9,429 nt of DNA from Prolixibacteraceae bacterium. GTDB taxonomy: Bacteria; Bacteroidota; Bacteroidia; Bacteroidales; Prolixibacteraceae. Each line of letters opens with the position of its first letter. Positions within the stretch are counted from its first letter, which is position 1. This document shows, one piece after another, positions 1-6,469 of the stretch. The notes under the pieces are model-generated. The model saw only the letters and a program-made list of their open reading frames with translations, searched no databases and was not told the DNA's origin. The translations under genes and the position numbers were made by a program. Location: positions 1 to 9,429 of the forward strand of contig DMSQ01000002.1 in the NCBI GenBank assembly GCA_003457135.1. Reading direction: 5' to 3'.

Positions 1-44
1 CGCTATTCTTAACTACAGCCAATTAAATTAAACCCAAATCTAAA

Positions 45-1646
45 ATGAAGACAATCGCAATTAATTTATGTATTGTGGCGTTTTGCTCAATTTTGATAGC
101 AGGCAGCACTGTTCGGGTATCTGCTAAAATGAATGGGAATCTCATTATCGCTCCCGAAAAGATACTCCTCACCCCTGCACCAAAACCATCGCCCCGCATC
201 AATGGACCGCTGGTTTATGGTTGTCGTCCCGGACACCCATTTCTTTACCGGATTCCCTGCCAAGGAGAGCGTCCAATTCAATTTTCAGTAAAAGGCTTGC
301 CAACTGATCTGAAACTGGATCCTTCGACCGGCATTATCTCAGGAAAAGTTCCGGCAAAGGGTGACTATAACCTTACCATTCAGGCTAAAAACTCAAAAGG
401 AAAAGACAGCAGGAAACTGAAAATTATTGCAGGAGACAAACTTGCCCTCACACCACCCATGGGCTATAACCATTGGTACGCCCATTACGACCGGATTACC
501 GATAAAATGATGCGCGAAGCTGCCGACGTTTTGATCAGCAGCGGGATGGCCGATGTTGGTTATAACTATGTAAACATTGACGATTGCTGGATGAATGCAC
601 CAAAAAACAATGATCCCAAACGGGTAGGCCAATTAAGAGATGATCGGGGTAACACTATTCCAAACAGTTATTTTCCAGACATGAAAGGTCTGACCGATTT
701 CATACATGCCAAAGGTTTGAAAGCCGGAATTTATACATCGCCCGGAACATTAACCTGCGGTGGTTTTGCAGGGGCATTTAAACACGAGGAGCAGGATGCC
801 AGGCAATTTGCGACCTGGGGGTTTGATTTTCTGAAGTACGACTGGTGCAGCTACGGACATATTGCATCTGGCGGAAGCCCCGAAGATAAGAACATCCCGA
901 CATGGGGCAAAGGTGCGCCAACTTTGGAAGGATATCAGTATCCTTATCAACTCATGGGAAATATCCTGAAATCTTTGGACCGTGACATCGTTTTTAATCT
1001 TTGTCAATACGGAATGGGCGACGTCTGGAAATGGGGAGGCGAAGTGGGAGGCCATTGCTGGCGGACTTCAGGCGATTTGGGCTTCGAACTCGACCGGATT
1101 TTTGATGTTGCCCTGAAAAACAGTGAACATCGTGAATATTCAAAACCCGGCGAATGGAACGATCCGGATTACATTCAAATTGGATGGATAGGAAGTGCTG
1201 CCAAACAGGGCATTCCTGAACTTACCCGGATGCCTGCTGCCATGCAATATGCCTACATGTCGCTCTGGAGTTTGATGGCAGCTCCACTAATTTATAGTGG
1301 CGATATGTCGAAACTGGATGAATTTACCCTGAATGTACTTTGTAATCCTGAAGTGATTGAAGTAAACCAGGATCCTTTGGGCGAGTGTGGGTTGGTTATA
1401 AAAAAATCTGAAAGCTGTTTCCTGATGGTGAAAAATCTGTCCGATGGCTCAAAGGCGGTGGGTTTGTTCAACCGCGGCAAAAGTCCGGCAGAAGTCGTTG
1501 TTGATTGGGCCGAATTGCAAATCTCAGGAAAGCAGCCTGTCCGTGATCTTTGGCATGAAAAAAACCTTGGCAAATACCAGCAGAAATTTACTGCCCAGGT
1601 TCCGGCGCAAGGTGTTGTGATGGTGAATATTGGTAAAAAGTATTAG
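45..1646 (+). CDS. Secreted GH27 alpha-galactosidase (melibiase-type) with N-terminal Ig-like domain
   Basis: This 533-residue protein probably hydrolyses terminal alpha-galactosides outside the cytoplasm. Residues 1-27 form a signal peptide (basic start, hydrophobic core, VSA before the likely cut); no lipobox is seen. Residues about 55-128 resemble a putative Ig (He_PIG) domain, with an LDPSTGIISG motif. The GH27 barrel follows from about 135 (LTPPMGYNHW). It carries the IDDCW substrate-binding motif (178-182), the nucleophile D266 in LKYDWC, and the acid/base D344 in RTSGD, corresponding to R227/D231 of human alpha-galactosidase A. A WNDPD motif lies at 371-375. Residues about 440-530 fit the usual C-terminal beta-sandwich. 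All catalytic residues are present, so the enzyme should be active. No ribosome-binding site is seen before the ATG, as is normal in Bacteroidota. Only 44 bases lie upstream, so any operon partner is outside the window. Related GH27 activities (alpha-N-acetylgalactosaminidase, beta-L-arabinopyranosidase) cannot be excluded. Confidence 0.93.
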   Translation: MKTIAINLCIVAFCSILIAGSTVRVSAKMNGNLIIAPEKILLTPAPKPSPRINGPLVYGCRPGHPFLYRIPCQGERPIQFSVKGLPTDLKLDPSTGIISGKVPAKGDYNLTIQAKNSKGKDSRKLKIIAGDKLALTPPMGYNHWYAHYDRITDKMMREAADVLISSGMADVGYNYVNIDDCWMNAPKNNDPKRVGQLRDDRGNTIPNSYFPDMKGLTDFIHAKGLKAGIYTSPGTLTCGGFAGAFKHEEQDARQFATWGFDFLKYDWCSYGHIASGGSPEDKNIPTWGKGAPTLEGYQYPYQLMGNILKSLDRDIVFNLCQYGMGDVWKWGGEVGGHCWRTSGDLGFELDRIFDVALKNSEHREYSKPGEWNDPDYIQIGWIGSAAKQGIPELTRMPAAMQYAYMSLWSLMAAPLIYSGDMSKLDEFTLNVLCNPEVIEVNQDPLGECGLVIKKSESCFLMVKNLSDGSKAVGLFNRGKSPAEVVVDWAELQISGKQPVRDLWHEKNLGKYQQKFTAQVPAQGVVMVNIGKKY

Positions 1647-1658
1647 TCAATCCACATA

Positions 1659-1674
1659 ATTCTGCTATTTTTGG
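1659..1674 (+). repeat. Left copy of 16-bp direct repeat, promoter-like, upstream of rhuM
   Basis: The sequence ATTCTGCTATTTTTGG recurs identically at 2778-2793. It contains TATTTTTG (1666-1673), a match to the Bacteroidota -7 box TAnnTTTG. Only an imperfect -33 element (TTA at 1643-1645, 20-bp spacer) lies upstream. Similarity to the other copy continues at about 13 of the next 20 positions. It could be the rhuM promoter, which would leave a leader of about 55 nt. Confidence 0.6.
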
Positions 1675-1915
1675 TCAACAAGGAATTTAATTGCACCCGT
1701 AACAAATGAAATTTACCGAAAAAATTGTGCAAGCATGAGCAGCGAAATACTCATTTACCAAAACCCTGATGGCAACATTAAAATAGATGTTCGCCTGGAG
1801 GAAGAAACCGTTTGGCTTACTCAGGAGCAAATAGCTTTGCTTTTTGGCAAAGGCAGAACTACTATTACCGAACACATTCAAAATGTATTTGGGGAAGGAG
1901 AATTGGAAGAAAAAC

Positions 1916-1942
1916 TGGTATGTCGGAATTTCCGACATACCA
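1916..1942. repeat. Perfect 13-bp inverted repeat inside rhuM
   Basis: The arms TGGTATGTCGGAA (1916-1928) and TTCCGACATACCA (1930-1942) are exact reverse complements around one central T. The repeat covers codons 61-69 of rhuM (LVCRNFRHT). The DNA is a near-continuous palindrome, better suited to a protein-binding site or a cruciform than to an RNA hairpin with a normal loop. It is not followed by a T-tract, so it is not a terminator. Confidence 0.9.
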
Positions 1943-2382
1943 CTCAACATGGCGCTATTGCAGGGAAAACACAGGAAACAACCGTAAAATATTATAACTT
2001 GGATGTTATTATTTCGGTTGGTTACCGTGTAAAATCGTCACAAGGCACACAATTCCGTATTTGGGCTACGCAAAGGCTCAAAGAATATATTATTAAAGGC
2101 TTTGCCCTCAACGATGACCGCTTTAAGTCGGGCAATTCAATGAATTATTTCACCGAGTTGCAAGAACGTATCCGGGAAATACGTATTTCGGAACGCTTTT
2201 TCTATCAGAAAATCAAAGACATTTATACCACCAGTATTGATTACAACCCAAAAGATGAGCAAACCATAGCGTTTTTCAAAATAGTGCAAAACAAATTGCT
2301 TTGGGCCATCAGCAAGCAAACCGCAGCCGAACTGATTTACAGAAGAGTTGATGCGAATTTACCACTCATGGGAATGCAATCG

Positions 2383-2385
2383 TAG
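2383..2385 (+). other. Premature in-frame TAG within rhuM
   Basis: Codon 217 of the rhuM frame is TAG. Translation of the same frame stays open to 2742 with clear RhuM homology on both sides. TAG also ends the GH27 gene (1644-1646) and rpsG (7070-7072), so it acts as a normal stop codon in this genome and a reassigned code is not the explanation. Confidence 0.9.
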
Positions 2386-2777
2386 GATAAAAAGAACACC
2401 GTTGCCATAAAAAAAACGAACGTAAATATTGCCAAGAACTACCTGAACGAGGATGAAATAAAACTTCTTGGCTTATTGGTCGAGCAATATTTGGCATTTG
2501 CCGAAACCATGGCACAGCAACGCACCCCTATGTACATGGCAGATTGGATACAACGCTTAGATGTTATTTTACAATTGAACAGAAGGGAGTTACTTACTCA
2601 TGCAGGAAAAATAAGCCACGAGGAAGCGTTGAAAAAATCGGGTGAAGAATTTGAAAAATACAAAATTGCTCAAAAAGCAATTGAAAAAGAGCAAAGTCTC
2701 AAAGAAATTGAGGAAGACATAAAGAGAATGGCAAAGGGTTAATCGCATTAATCATCAAATTATCGCCTTTTCAATTT

Positions 2778-2793
2778 ATTCTGCTATTTTTGG
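2778..2793 (+). repeat. Right copy of 16-bp direct repeat, promoter-like, upstream of the ABC gene
   Basis: This is an identical copy of the element at 1659-1674, again containing TATTTTTG (2785-2792). Initiation about 7 nt after the box would give a leader of about 11 nt before the ATG at 2810. No good TTG -33 element lies 19-21 bp upstream, so promoter function rests on the -7 box alone. Confidence 0.55.
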
Positions 2794-2809
2794 GCATCAA
2801 TGAACTTGT

Positions 2810-4996
2810 ATGCCAAAATTTCCCTTTTTTAAACAATACGATGCTATGGATTGCGGCCCCTCGTGTCTCCGCATGATTGCTGCATTTTACGGGAAAACCT
2901 ATACACTTCAGAAACTTCGCGAATTGGCCCATATCAGCCGCGAAGGCGTTTCTTTACTCGGTCTCAGCGATGCGGCTGAGGCTATCGGATTCCGCACAAT
3001 CGGCGCCCGTATTACCCTCGAACAATTAATAGAGGCGCCCAAACCTTGTGTAGTTCATTGGGATCAGGATCATTTCGTGGTGGTGTACCAATACCGGAAA
3101 GGGATCATCTACTTGGCCGATCCGGCATTTGGACTGGTTAAATACTCCGAAACAGAATTTAAAAAGCATTGGCTGGCTACGGTCAGGCATGGCGAGCAAA
3201 AGGGAATTTGCTTGCTGTTCGATCCGACCCCGAAATTCTTTGAGCTTGAAGGAGAGATGACAAACCGCAGTAATTTCAAGTTTTTACTGAAATACCTGAA
3301 ACCTCACCGGAAGCTTGTTGTACAGTTGGTGATCGGATTCCTGGTCGGAAGCCTGATACAGTTGATCTTTCCCTTCCTGACACAAAGTATCGTTGATGTC
3401 GGTATCAATACGCAGGACATCAATTTTATTTATCTGGTGCTGGCTGCGCAGATGATGTTGTTCCTGAGCCGAATGACGGTTGATTTCATCCGGTCTTGGA
3501 TTTTGCTTCACATCAGCACACGTATTAATATAAGTATCATATCCGATTTCCTGATCAAGCTGATGAAAATGCCGATTGGTTTTTTCGACACCAAAATGAT
3601 TGGCGATTTACTTCAGCGCATCGGCGATCACAAACGAATCGAACGATTTCTGACTTCGCAATCGCTAAATGTGGTCTTTTCAATTTCCAACATTGTAATT
3701 TTCAGCGTAGTGCTCGTTTTTTATAATGTGGTCATATTTATGGTTTTCCTGCTCGGTTCAGCATTATATATCGGGTGGGTATTTTTATTTCTGAAGAAGC
3801 GCCGTGAACTTGATTTCAAACGATTTGCACAGTTAGCCGACAACCAAAGCAAACTGATTCAGCTCATTAACGGGATGCAGGAAATCAAACTGAACAATTA
3901 CGAACGGCAAAAAAGATGGGAATGGGAACGGATTCAGGCGCGATTGTTTAAAGTGAACATCAGCAATTTGTCGTTACAGCAATATCAGCAGGCTGGCTCG
4001 GTTTTCATCAACGAAACCAAAAATATTGTGATTACGGTACTGGCAGCCACTGCGGTGGTCCATGGCTATATGACATTGGGTATGATGTTGGCCGTACAAT
4101 ATATAATAGGACAAATGAACAGTCCGCTCGACCAGATGATCGAATTCATGCAGGTTTCTCAGGATGCCAAAATCAGTCTGGAGCGATTAAGCGAGATTCA
4201 TAACCAACCAGATGAAGAACAGGATCAGGGTGGAAAGTTAAATGTATTGCCATCTTTTCCAGATATTCATATTTCTGATTTAATATTTCAATACGAAGGG
4301 CCACATTCACCCAAAGTTCTGAATAACATTAATCTGATTATCCCACAGGGAAAGGTAACGGCCATTGTTGGAACCAGTGGAAGCGGAAAGACTACTTTGG
4401 TGAAACTGTTACTCGGATTTTATCCTCCTGTTTCCGGAACAATTAAAGTCGGGGATTTCGATTTATCAGCATACAGGCAGCACTGGTGGCGCGATACCTG
4501 TGGAGCCGTTATGCAGGATGGGTTTATTTTTTCGGATACCATTGCCAGCAATATTGCCATTGGTGACGAAGAACCTGACAAGGAACGACTTGCTTACGCG
4601 GTTAGAATGGCCAATATTCAGGAGTTCATTGAATCGTTGCCTTTAAATTACAATACCAAAATCGGTTCCGAAGGAGTTGGATTGAGCCAGGGACAGAAAC
4701 AGCGTATTTTAATTGCACGGGCCATTTATAAAAATCCTGAATTTATTTTCTTCGATGAAGCCACCAATTCGCTCGATGCAAATAATGAAAAAGTAATTTT
4801 GGAGAATCTGGATGAATTTTTTGCCGGGAAGACTGTTGTGGTTGTTGCACACCGGTTAAGTACGGTAAAAAATGCGCATCAGATTATTGTGATTGAAAAA
4901 GGAAGCATCATTGAAGTTGGCACACATGAAGATTTGACCGCTAAACAAGGAGCATATTATAATTTGGTAAAGAACCAACTCGAATTGGGAAACTAA
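2810..4996 (+). CDS. Peptidase C39-containing ABC transporter (bacteriocin/peptide processing exporter)
   Basis: This 728-residue inner-membrane protein fits the PCAT family, which cuts double-glycine leaders from peptides and exports them using ATP. Residues 1 to about 140 are the C39 cysteine protease domain. Oxyanion Q9, catalytic C15 (DAMDCGPSC), H88 (DHFVVV) and D104 (ADP) are all present, so it should be proteolytically active. The transmembrane domain spans about 165-450, with hydrophobic segments near 168-190, 203-222, 288-328 and 404-445. The nucleotide-binding domain covers about 484-728: Walker A GTSGSGKTT (521-529), Q-loop Q569, signature LSQGQ (625-629, a mild variant of LSGGQ), Walker B FIFFDE with E650, D-loop SLD (654-656) and H-loop H681. 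Length is normal for the family. A HlyD-type gene follows after 273 bp on the same strand, the usual partner. No substrate peptide gene is visible nearby, so the cargo is unknown. Confidence 0.95.
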   Translation: MPKFPFFKQYDAMDCGPSCLRMIAAFYGKTYTLQKLRELAHISREGVSLLGLSDAAEAIGFRTIGARITLEQLIEAPKPCVVHWDQDHFVVVYQYRKGIIYLADPAFGLVKYSETEFKKHWLATVRHGEQKGICLLFDPTPKFFELEGEMTNRSNFKFLLKYLKPHRKLVVQLVIGFLVGSLIQLIFPFLTQSIVDVGINTQDINFIYLVLAAQMMLFLSRMTVDFIRSWILLHISTRINISIISDFLIKLMKMPIGFFDTKMIGDLLQRIGDHKRIERFLTSQSLNVVFSISNIVIFSVVLVFYNVVIFMVFLLGSALYIGWVFLFLKKRRELDFKRFAQLADNQSKLIQLINGMQEIKLNNYERQKRWEWERIQARLFKVNISNLSLQQYQQAGSVFINETKNIVITVLAATAVVHGYMTLGMMLAVQYIIGQMNSPLDQMIEFMQVSQDAKISLERLSEIHNQPDEEQDQGGKLNVLPSFPDIHISDLIFQYEGPHSPKVLNNINLIIPQGKVTAIVGTSGSGKTTLVKLLLGFYPPVSGTIKVGDFDLSAYRQHWWRDTCGAVMQDGFIFSDTIASNIAIGDEEPDKERLAYAVRMANIQEFIESLPLNYNTKIGSEGVGLSQGQKQRILIARAIYKNPEFIFFDEATNSLDANNEKVILENLDEFFAGKTVVVVAHRLSTVKNAHQIIVIEKGSIIEVGTHEDLTAKQGAYYNLVKNQLELGN

Positions 4997-5051
4997 TACG
5001 AATGACGGAAGGATTGAAGGAATGATTTTATATTGAGTATGCTTCTGAAAG

Positions 5052-5059
5052 TATTTTTG
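5052..5059 (+). promoter_or_regulatory. Possible -7 box upstream of the HlyD-type gene
   Basis: TATTTTTG matches TAnnTTTG, but the nearest TTG (5033-5035) is only 16 bp away, shorter than the usual 19-21, and the ATG is over 200 bp downstream. It directly abuts the first hairpin of the palindromic element. This is a weak call. Confidence 0.2.
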
Positions 5060-5185
5060 AGACCTCCGAGAGGTCAAATGTTTATAGAAAAGGAATGTAA
5101 GGAATAAAAGGTGCGACCCCTTCCGGGGTCGAATATAGGTGTATTTCATTCATTTCTATAAACATGTGAAACCTATGGTTTCATG
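5059..5185. repeat. Compound palindromic (REP/BIME-like) element of three hairpins with mirrored arms
   Basis: Three hairpins occur in 125 bp: GACCTC-CGA-GAGGTC (5061-5075), CGACCCC-TTCC-GGGGTCG (5114-5131) and TGAAACC-TAT-GGTTTCA (5167-5183). Next to the outer two lie ATGTTTATAGAAA (5078-5090) and its exact reverse complement TTTCTATAAACAT (5153-5165). The central hairpin sits midway, with spacers of 23 and 21 bp. The whole block is thus nearly symmetric. None of the hairpins has a following T-run, so a simple terminator is unlikely. The form is that of an interspersed palindromic repeat; whether it is dispersed in this genome cannot be told from one copy. It occupies most of the gap between the ABC and HlyD-type genes, and no convincing coding sequence is present there. 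Confidence 0.8.
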
Positions 5186-5232
5186 AAGAAAAAGCAAAAA
5201 GAATTTTTCGTTTAATTCTTTATCTGAAGTGG

Positions 5233-5258
5233 ACTGAATATTGAGACTGAATACTGAG
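5233..5258 (+). repeat. Tandem 13-bp direct repeat before the HlyD-type gene
   Basis: ACTGAATATTGAG (5233-5245) is followed immediately by ACTGAATACTGAG (5246-5258), 12 of 13 identical. The pair ends 11 bp before the ATG at 5270, so it lies in the leader of that gene. No function is evident. Confidence 0.7.
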
Positions 5259-5269
5259 ACTTTTTTATC

Positions 5270-5863
5270 ATGGAAGAGCAAAATAAACGAATTGAAATTG
5301 AACTTCGAAGCGATGAATTCCAGGAGATTGTACAGCAATCGCCACGATGGATGATCCGATCAGGTATATCCCTGATTTTCGGATTGTTCGTTGTGATGCT
5401 TGCAGGAAGCTATTTCTTCAGGTATCCAGATGTAATTAAGTGCAATGTGGTGTTAGGATATGAAAATCCTTCAAGCAATAATGATACGTTGATGAATTCT
5501 CCGGAACAAAAAGCCTTTGGATTACAAACCCCAATCATCGGAAGAATAAACCTGCCTGTGAAATATTTTGGAAAGGTGGCTGTAGGGCAAAAAGTTAATA
5601 TCAAACTGGAAGATTTTCCCTCAAATGAATATGGCTTTATTAAAGCCCGTATTAAAAATATTTCAACCACACCTAAAAATGGGATCTACCTCGTCGAAGT
5701 TCAATTACCACAGGATTTGATGACCAACTTTAACATCCCGATAAAATTCAGCCAGGAAATGAAAGGTTCGGCTGAAATTATTACCGAAGATTTAAGATTG
5801 ATCCAACGCTTCATTAATCCTGTGAAATCCCTTCTAAAACACCGTATTTCAACCACTAATTAA
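5270..5863 (+). CDS. Short HlyD-family secretion adaptor lacking the lipoyl/coiled-coil region
   Basis: This 197-residue protein is probably the periplasmic adaptor for the upstream C39 ABC transporter. Residues 1-26 are a charged cytoplasmic start (IELRSDEFQEIVQQSPRWMI, typical of Bacteroidota HlyD proteins). Residues about 29-50 form one membrane segment, and FRYPDVIKCNV begins the periplasmic part. From about 89 the sequence matches the C-terminal barrel of HlyD adaptors: IIGRINLPV, GKVAVGQKVNIKLEDFPSNEYG (broken here only by family variation) and QEMKGSAEIITEDLRL, ending in a basic tail. Usual family length is about 400-450 residues. The roughly 200 or more residues normally between ENP (near 65-67) and this barrel, meaning the two lipoyl halves and the alpha-helical hairpin, are absent. 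The reading frame is clean across the join, so this is an in-frame loss or a distinct short subtype rather than a frameshift. Docking to a TolC-like channel is questionable. Confidence 0.85.
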   Translation: MEEQNKRIEIELRSDEFQEIVQQSPRWMIRSGISLIFGLFVVMLAGSYFFRYPDVIKCNVVLGYENPSSNNDTLMNSPEQKAFGLQTPIIGRINLPVKYFGKVAVGQKVNIKLEDFPSNEYGFIKARIKNISTTPKNGIYLVEVQLPQDLMTNFNIPIKFSQEMKGSAEIITEDLRLIQRFINPVKSLLKHRISTTN

Positions 5864-5935
5864 GTTTCACTTACCTTCTGGTTTTCACCTACGTTAAGAA
5901 TAATCAAAAAAAGATCAATTATTTTCAAGGTTTTA

Positions 5936-5966
5936 TTGGGTTTTCTATTGGCAATTAGTACTTTTG
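5936..5966 (+). promoter_or_regulatory. Distal Bacteroidota promoter of the rpsL operon
   Basis: TTG (5936-5938), a 20-bp spacer, then TACTTTTG (5959-5966) match the TTG-N19/21-TAnnTTTG consensus of the Bacteroidota primary sigma factor. Transcription would start near 5973, just before the palindrome at 5979-5992, and give a leader of about 115 nt for rpsL. Confidence 0.7.
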
Positions 5967-5978
5967 CGAGCCGTTTTT

Positions 5979-5992
5979 AAGAGAATTCTCTT
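5979..5992. repeat. Perfect 14-bp palindrome between the two rpsL promoters
   Basis: AAGAGAATTCTCTT is its own reverse complement. It lies a few bases after the expected start of the distal promoter and 20 bp before the -33 element of the proximal one, a position that would suit an operator. No regulator is identified. Confidence 0.5.
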
Positions 5993-6011
5993 GAAATCGG
6001 ATTGTAAAGTA

Positions 6012-6041
6012 TTGGAATTGTGTAAAATTGCGATACCTTTG
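6012..6041 (+). promoter_or_regulatory. Proximal Bacteroidota promoter of the rpsL operon
   Basis: TTG (6012-6014), a 19-bp spacer and TACCTTTG (6034-6041) give a very good match to the Bacteroidota consensus. Initiation near 6048 would leave about 40 nt of leader before rpsL. This is the most convincing promoter in the window and fits a highly expressed ribosomal operon. Confidence 0.8.
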
Positions 6042-6088
6042 CAGACCAATTTTTTGCGTATTGTATTATTAAAATTAAGAGTTGCTAT

Positions 6089-6469
6089 ATGCCAACGATT
6101 CAGCAGTTAGTTAGAAAAGGAAGACAAAGTAATGCGGAGAAAAGTAAATCTCCGGCATTGGATTCTTGCCCACAACGAAGAGGTGTTTGTGTCCGTGTTT
6201 ATACCACAACCCCAAAAAAACCAAACTCAGCTATGCGTAAAGTAGCCAGGGTCAGGTTAACCAATGGCAAGGAAGTAAACGCTTACATTCCGGGTGAAGG
6301 TCACAACCTTCAGGAACATTCCATTGTATTGGTACGCGGTGGCAGGGTCAAAGACCTTCCAGGCGTTCGTTACCATTTAATTCGTGGCGCTCTTGATACC
6401 GCAGGTGTTGAAGGTCGTACTCAAAGACGGTCGAAATACGGAACCAAGAGGCCAAAAGTGAAAAAATAA
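6089..6469 (+). CDS. rpsL: 30S ribosomal protein S12
   Basis: S12 (126 residues) sits at the decoding centre of the small subunit and helps monitor codon-anticodon pairing. The sequence is canonical throughout: PTIQQLVRKGR at the start, CPQRRGVC, YTTTPKKPNSA, GEGHNLQEHS, RGGRVKDLPGVRYH and a basic C-terminus. The lysines linked to streptomycin response in other bacteria, K43 and K88 (counting Met as 1), are the wild-type residues, so no rpsL-type resistance is predicted. D89 is the position methylthiolated in many bacteria. It is the first gene of the str-type operon, preceded by two promoters, with no Shine-Dalgarno sequence before the ATG. Confidence 0.99.
   Translation: MPTIQQLVRKGRQSNAEKSKSPALDSCPQRRGVCVRVYTTTPKKPNSAMRKVARVRLTNGKEVNAYIPGEGHNLQEHSIVLVRGGRVKDLPGVRYHLIRGALDTAGVEGRTQRRSKYGTKRPKVKK

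Larger units (their letters stand above)
1735..2742 (+). pseudogene. rhuM: RhuM-family protein gene interrupted by a single in-frame TAG
   Basis: The gene reads in one frame for 335 codons, close to the full length of RhuM proteins (named after a Salmonella pathogenicity-island gene; molecular function unknown). A TAG at 2383-2385 splits it into 216 residues and a further 118 codons ending in TAA. The N-terminal part has the family opening (SSEILIYQNPDG, DVRLEEETVWLTQEQIA), which resembles a KilA/Bro-type DNA-binding segment at about 28-52, and the hallmark YYNLDVIISVGYRVKS at about 87-102. After the stop the frame continues with family-typical VNIAKNYLNEDEIKLL and LVEQYLAFAE, then a charged helical tail. 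The stop falls in a linker where homologues often have an aromatic residue, so TGG, TAT or TAC to TAG by one substitution is plausible (inference). The downstream part has no good start; a TTG at 2476 would omit conserved residues. There is no frameshift and no second stop, so inactivation looks recent, or the 216-residue product works alone. Confidence 0.88.

Noticed and set aside
2386..2742. Second half of rhuM as an independent gene, starting at TTG 2476
   Set aside because: The homology and open frame extend upstream of that TTG to the TAG without a break, so this is the tail of the same gene and not a separate one.
2810..4996. LSQGQ signature as a sign of a defective ATPase
   Set aside because: Walker A, Walker B with its glutamate, Q-loop and H-loop are all intact, and a glutamine at this signature position is tolerated in ABC exporters.
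5114..5131. GC-rich hairpin as a rho-independent terminator after the ABC gene
   Set aside because: No T-run follows the stem, and it is the centre of a symmetric set of hairpins with mirrored arms, which fits a palindromic repeat better.
4856..5149. Minus-strand open frame of 97 codons over the end of the ABC gene and the hairpin region
   Set aside because: It runs through the ABC coding end and the palindromic element, and its predicted product has no coherent features. Such frames arise from the repeats themselves.
5059..5185. CRISPR array
   Set aside because: The repeats are inverted, not direct, there are no regular spacers, and no cas genes are present.
6089..6469. Possible streptomycin-resistance form of S12
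   Set aside because: K43 and K88 are both lysine, the sensitive wild-type state.
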